9,059 bases of DNA, taken from assembly GCA_002418465.1 (NCBI GenBank), contig DIEE01000175.1:2856-11914 (forward strand), written 5' to 3'. A model generated the notes under the pieces. That model had not been told where the DNA came from. It did not search any database and worked only from the letters and a program-made list of their open reading frames with translations. Shown piece after piece: positions 5,960-9,059 of this stretch. How positions within the stretch are numbered: position 1 is the first letter of the stretch; every line of letters begins with the position of its first letter. This stretch comes from Pseudomonas sp. UBA5782 (GTDB lineage: Bacteria > Pseudomonadota > Gammaproteobacteria > Pseudomonadales > Pseudomonadaceae). Both the position numbers and the translations under genes were made by a program.

Positions 5960-8794
5960 TTACAGGCTGGCGATCTTCTGCCGCTGTTCGGCGAGGTTGG
6001 CCAGGGCCTGCTCGGCTTCGGCGAGCTTGGCGCGTTCCTTGTCGATGACTTCGGCCGGCGCCTTGTCGACGAAGCCGGCGTTGGACAGCTTGCCGCCGAC
6101 GCGCTTGACCTCGCCGTCCAGGCGCTGGATTTCCTTGTCCAGGCGCGCCAGTTCGGCGGCCTTGTCGATCAGCCCGGCCATCGGCACCAGCACCTGCATG
6201 TCGCCGACCAGCGCGGTGGCGGACATCGGCGCTTCTTCAGCGGCGGCGAGCACGCGCACCGATTCCAGCTTGGCCAGCTTGTTCAGCAACGGCGCGTTGT
6301 CGTTCAGGCGGCGCAGGTCCTGCTCGCTGGCGTTGGCGACGATGATGTCGATGCGCTTGGCCATGGAGATGTTCATCTCGCCACGGATCTGCCGCACGCC
6401 GAGCATCAGCGTCTTGACCCACTCGATGTCGCCTTCGGCGGCGGCGTCGATGCGGCTTTCATTGGCCACCGGCCAGGCCTGCAACATGATGGTTTCGCCA
6501 CTGACGCCGGCCTGCGCCTTGATCCGCTGCCAGATTTCCTCGGTGATGAAGGGCATGAACGGGTGCGCCAGGCGCAGGATCACTTCCAGTACGCGGATCA
6601 GCGTGCGACGGGTGCCGCGCTGGCGCTCGACGGGCGCAGCTTCGTCCCACAGCACCGGCTTGACCAGCTCCAGGTACCAGGCGCAGTACTCGTCCCAGAC
6701 GAATTCGTAGAGTGCCTGGGCGGCAAGGTCGAAGCGGAAGGCGTCGAGCTGGCGGGTGACTTCGGCCTCGGTACGCTGCAACTGGGAGATGATCCAGCGA
6801 TCGACCGAGGACAGCTCCACCTCCTCGCCATTGACGCCGGTGTCCTGGCCGTCGGTGTTCTCGATGACGAAGTTGGCGGCGTTCCACAGCTTGTTGCAGA
6901 AGTTGCGGTAGCCCTCGACGCGGCCCATGTCGAACTTGATGTCGCGGCCAGTGGAGGCCAGCGAGCAGAAGGTGAAGCGCAGCGCGTCGGTGCCGTAGCT
7001 GGCGATGCCCTCGGGGAATTCGGCTTTGGTCTGCTTGGCGATCTTTTCGGCCATCTTCGGCTGCATCAGCCCGCTGGTGCGTTTCTCCAGCAGGGCGTCC
7101 AGCGAGATACCGTCGACGATGTCCAGCGGATCGAGCACGTTGCCCTTGGACTTGGACATCTTCTGGCCCTGGCCGTCGCGCACCAGGCCGTGCACGTAGA
7201 CGGTCTTGAACGGGATCTGCCCGGTCAGGTGGGTCGACAGCATGATCATCCGGGCGACCCAGAAGAAGATGATGTCGAAGCCGGTGACCAGCACGTCGGT
7301 GGGGTGGAAGGTCTTGAGGAACTCGGTCTGCTCGGGCCAGCCGAGGGTCGAGAAGGTCCACAGGCCGGAGCTGAACCAGGTGTCGAGAACGTCGTCGTCC
7401 TGACGCAGTTCGACTTCGTTGCCGAGGTTGTGCTTGCGGCGCACGTCCATCTCGTCGCGGCCGACGTAGACCTGGCCGAGTTCGTCGTACCAGGCCGGGA
7501 TGCGATGGCCCCACCAGAGCTGACGGCTGATGCACCAGTCCTGGATGTCGCGCATCCAGCTGAAGTACATGTTCTCGTACTGCTTGGGCACGAACTGGAT
7601 CTCGCCGTTCTCCACCGCGGCGATGGCCTTCTCCGCCAGGGGTTTGGTGGAGACGTACCACTGATCGGTCAGCCAGGGTTCGATGACGGTGCCGGAGCGG
7701 TCGCCCTTGGGCACTTTCAGCGCGTGGTCCTCGATCTTCTCGAGCAGGCCCATGGTCTCGAACTCGGCGACGATGGCGCGGCGCGCGGCGAAGCGATCCA
7801 TGCCGGCGTAGCCCTGCGGCAGCTCGGCGTCGACCTTGTCGTCCGGCTTGCCGTCGATGCCGAACACCTGGGCAGTGGCGAGCACCGCGGCGTTCTTGTC
7901 GAAGATGTTGATCAGCGGCAGATTGTGGCGCTTGCCGACCTCGTAGTCGTTGAAGTCGTGGGCCGGGGTGATCTTCACGCAGCCGGTGCCGAATTCCGGA
8001 TCGCAGTACTCGTCGCCGACGATGGGGATCAGCCGGTTGACCAGCGGCAGCAGCACGTGGCGGCCGATCAGGTCCTTGTAGCGCGGGTCTTCCGGGTGCA
8101 CGGCGACGGCGGCGTCACCGAGCATGGTTTCCGGGCGGGTGGTGGCGACGATCAGGTAATCCGCGCCTTCGGCGGTCTTCGCGCCGTCGGCCAGCGGGTA
8201 GCGCAGGTGCCACAAGTGGCCCTTCTCGTCGTGGTTCTCCACTTCCAGGTCGGAGATCGCCGTGTGCAGCTTGGTGTCCCAGTTGACCAGGCGCTTGCCG
8301 CGGTAGATCAGGCCGTCCTCATGCAGGCGCACGAAGGCTTCCTTGACCGCTTCGGAGAGGCCGTCGTCCATGGTGAAGCGCTCGCGCGACCAGTCCACCG
8401 AGGAGCCCAGGCGGCGGATCTGCCGGCTGATGTTGCCGCCGGATTCGGCCTTCCACTGCCACACCTTGTCGAGGAACTTCTCGCGGCCGAGGTCGTGCCG
8501 CGACAGACCCTGGGCGCCGATCTGGCGCTCCACCAGCATCTGCGTAGCGATACCGGCGTGGTCGGTACCCGGCTGCCAGAGGGTGTTGCGACCCTGCATG
8601 CGGCGGAAGCGGATCAGCGCATCCATGATCGCGTTGTTGAAGCCGTGGCCCATGTGCAGGCTGCCGGTGACGTTCGGCGGCGGGATCATGATGGTGTAGG
8701 GCTCGCCGGCACCTTGCGGGGCGAAATAGTTGTTCGCTTCCCAGGTCTGGTACCAGGAAGTCTCGATGGCGTGCGGCTGGTAGGTCTTGTCCAT
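5960..8794 (-). CDS. valS: Valine--tRNA ligase (ValRS)
   Basis: A complete 944-aa class I aminoacyl-tRNA synthetase that charges tRNA-Val with valine in the cytoplasm; E. coli ValRS is 951 aa. The HIGH signature appears as HMGH at 47-50 inside PPPNVTGSLHMGH, and the KMSKS loop is at 545-549. The CP1 editing domain that clears mischarged threonine is intact, with TTRPETML at 218-225 and the conserved Asp280 in TPAHDFNDYE (276-285). The DTWFSSGLW block sits before KMSKS and the anticodon-binding domain after it. The last ~65 residues are a charged leucine-rich coiled coil that in this family contacts the tRNA. The ATG at 8794 gives the expected MDKTYQPHAIE start; only a weak AAGAG lies 11 bases upstream. 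A -10 box lies 44 bases before the start, and a terminator follows the stop, so valS can be a single-gene unit. No leader peptide or T-box is visible. Confidence 0.99.
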   Translation of the reverse strand: MDKTYQPHAIETSWYQTWEANNYFAPQGAGEPYTIMIPPPNVTGSLHMGHGFNNAIMDALIRFRRMQGRNTLWQPGTDHAGIATQMLVERQIGAQGLSRHDLGREKFLDKVWQWKAESGGNISRQIRRLGSSVDWSRERFTMDDGLSEAVKEAFVRLHEDGLIYRGKRLVNWDTKLHTAISDLEVENHDEKGHLWHLRYPLADGAKTAEGADYLIVATTRPETMLGDAAVAVHPEDPRYKDLIGRHVLLPLVNRLIPIVGDEYCDPEFGTGCVKITPAHDFNDYEVGKRHNLPLINIFDKNAAVLATAQVFGIDGKPDDKVDAELPQGYAGMDRFAARRAIVAEFETMGLLEKIEDHALKVPKGDRSGTVIEPWLTDQWYVSTKPLAEKAIAAVENGEIQFVPKQYENMYFSWMRDIQDWCISRQLWWGHRIPAWYDELGQVYVGRDEMDVRRKHNLGNEVELRQDDDVLDTWFSSGLWTFSTLGWPEQTEFLKTFHPTDVLVTGFDIIFFWVARMIMLSTHLTGQIPFKTVYVHGLVRDGQGQKMSKSKGNVLDPLDIVDGISLDALLEKRTSGLMQPKMAEKIAKQTKAEFPEGIASYGTDALRFTFCSLASTGRDIKFDMGRVEGYRNFCNKLWNAANFVIENTDGQDTGVNGEEVELSSVDRWIISQLQRTEAEVTRQLDAFRFDLAAQALYEFVWDEYCAWYLELVKPVLWDEAAPVERQRGTRRTLIRVLEVILRLAHPFMPFITEEIWQRIKAQAGVSGETIMLQAWPVANESRIDAAAEGDIEWVKTLMLGVRQIRGEMNISMAKRIDIIVANASEQDLRRLNDNAPLLNKLAKLESVRVLAAAEEAPMSATALVGDMQVLVPMAGLIDKAAELARLDKEIQRLDGEVKRVGGKLSNAGFVDKAPAEVIDKERAKLAEAEQALANLAEQRQKIASL

Positions 8795-8837
8795 GCGGTG
8801 CGGGACTCTTGAAAGCGGCTGATCAGGAAAGCCGGCA

Positions 8838-8843
8838 AGTATA
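8838..8843 (-). promoter_or_regulatory. Candidate -10 box of the valS promoter
   Basis: TATACT on the minus strand matches the sigma70 consensus at five of six bases, in otherwise very GC-rich DNA and 44 bases before the valS ATG. Transcription would start near 8830, giving a leader of about 36 bases. No good -35 hexamer lies 16-18 bases upstream (the 17-bp position reads TAGGCC), so the promoter would be weak or need an activator. Confidence 0.4.
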
Positions 8844-8932
8844 AAGGGGATGGCGGGCAGGGCCTAGGCGCGCGGGGCGAGGCCGCGGCACATGGGCTTT
8901 TGCGCGATATCGGCCGTGTTCGTGCGCGGCGC

Positions 8933-9059
8933 TCAGCGCTTGCGTTGCGCCAGCAGGCGATCCAGGCGCGCGTCGAGACGGCGGCGCAGTTCGGCTTCGA
9001 TCTGCGGCACGAAATCGTCGATCACGTCCTGCAGCAACAGTTGCGCGGCGGAACGCAGC
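8933..9059 (-). CDS. C-terminal 41 codons of an unidentified gene upstream of valS
   Basis: An open frame enters from the right edge and ends at a TGA at 8933-8935. The 41 visible residues begin LRSAAQLLLQDVIDDFVPQIE and continue into a run rich in Arg and Leu, ending LAQRKR. The pattern is a charged amphipathic helix or coiled coil with a basic tail. In Pseudomonas a small protein of this kind is encoded between holC (DNA polymerase III chi subunit) and valS, and I think this is its end, but that rests on memory of gene order rather than a diagnostic motif. No catalytic motif is visible. The spacer to valS is 138 bases and holds the candidate valS -10 box; I see no intrinsic terminator in it. 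Confidence 0.72.
   Translation of the reverse strand, partial: LRSAAQLLLQDVIDDFVPQIEAELRRRLDARLDRLLAQRKR

Noticed and set aside
5888..8812. A 974-codon open frame on the plus strand
   Set aside because: It lies fully antisense to valS, which has every ValRS motif. The translation is low-complexity, rich in Val, Gln, Ala and His without domain motifs, as expected for the opposite strand of a GC-biased gene.
8840..8845. TATAAA on the plus strand as a promoter toward the right
   Set aside because: No plus-strand gene follows, and the same bases make a better -10 box (TATACT, shifted) for valS on the minus strand.

Overview
The window is GC-rich (visibly around two thirds G+C), tightly packed, and every convincing gene lies on the minus strand, so transcription runs from high to low coordinates. 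Codon use, the RlmF and ValRS sequences, and the order valS followed by a small winged-helix gene point to a gammaproteobacterium, most likely Pseudomonas or a close relative. This is an inference from family recognition; no database was searched.

In the direction of transcription, the right edge (8933-9059) holds the last 41 codons of a gene that enters from outside. In Pseudomonas this position next to valS lies close to holC. A 138-base spacer follows, with a good -10 box for valS. Next come valS (ValRS, complete, 944 aa), a clean intrinsic terminator (5931-5952), and an inverted repeat that shares bases with that terminator. A 98-aa winged helix-turn-helix protein follows, and 34 bases later a 609-aa SLC13/DASS-type anion permease with two inserted RCK_C (TrkA-C) domains; these two are probably co-transcribed. 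After 114 bases comes rlmF (23S rRNA m6A1618 methyltransferase). After another 68 bases there is a 191-aa isochorismatase-fold protein with no cysteine at the usual nucleophile position. After 57 bases there is a fused permease/ATPase ABC exporter of 613 aa, with a C9 homopolymer directly after its start codon. The last 77 bases at the left edge hold no gene.

The genes cover translation (valS, rlmF), membrane transport (permease and exporter), a probable DNA-binding regulator and an orphan hydrolase-fold protein. Nothing shows that they form one pathway; the region reads as mostly ordinary core or near-core chromosome. I see no transposase, integrase, tRNA, CRISPR array, phage gene or toxin-antitoxin pair.

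I did not find a convincing new multi-gene system. The points most worth a second look are the nested inverted repeat and terminator upstream of the winged-helix gene, the Cys-to-Ala change in the isochorismatase-like protein, and the slippage-prone C9 tract at the start of the exporter gene.
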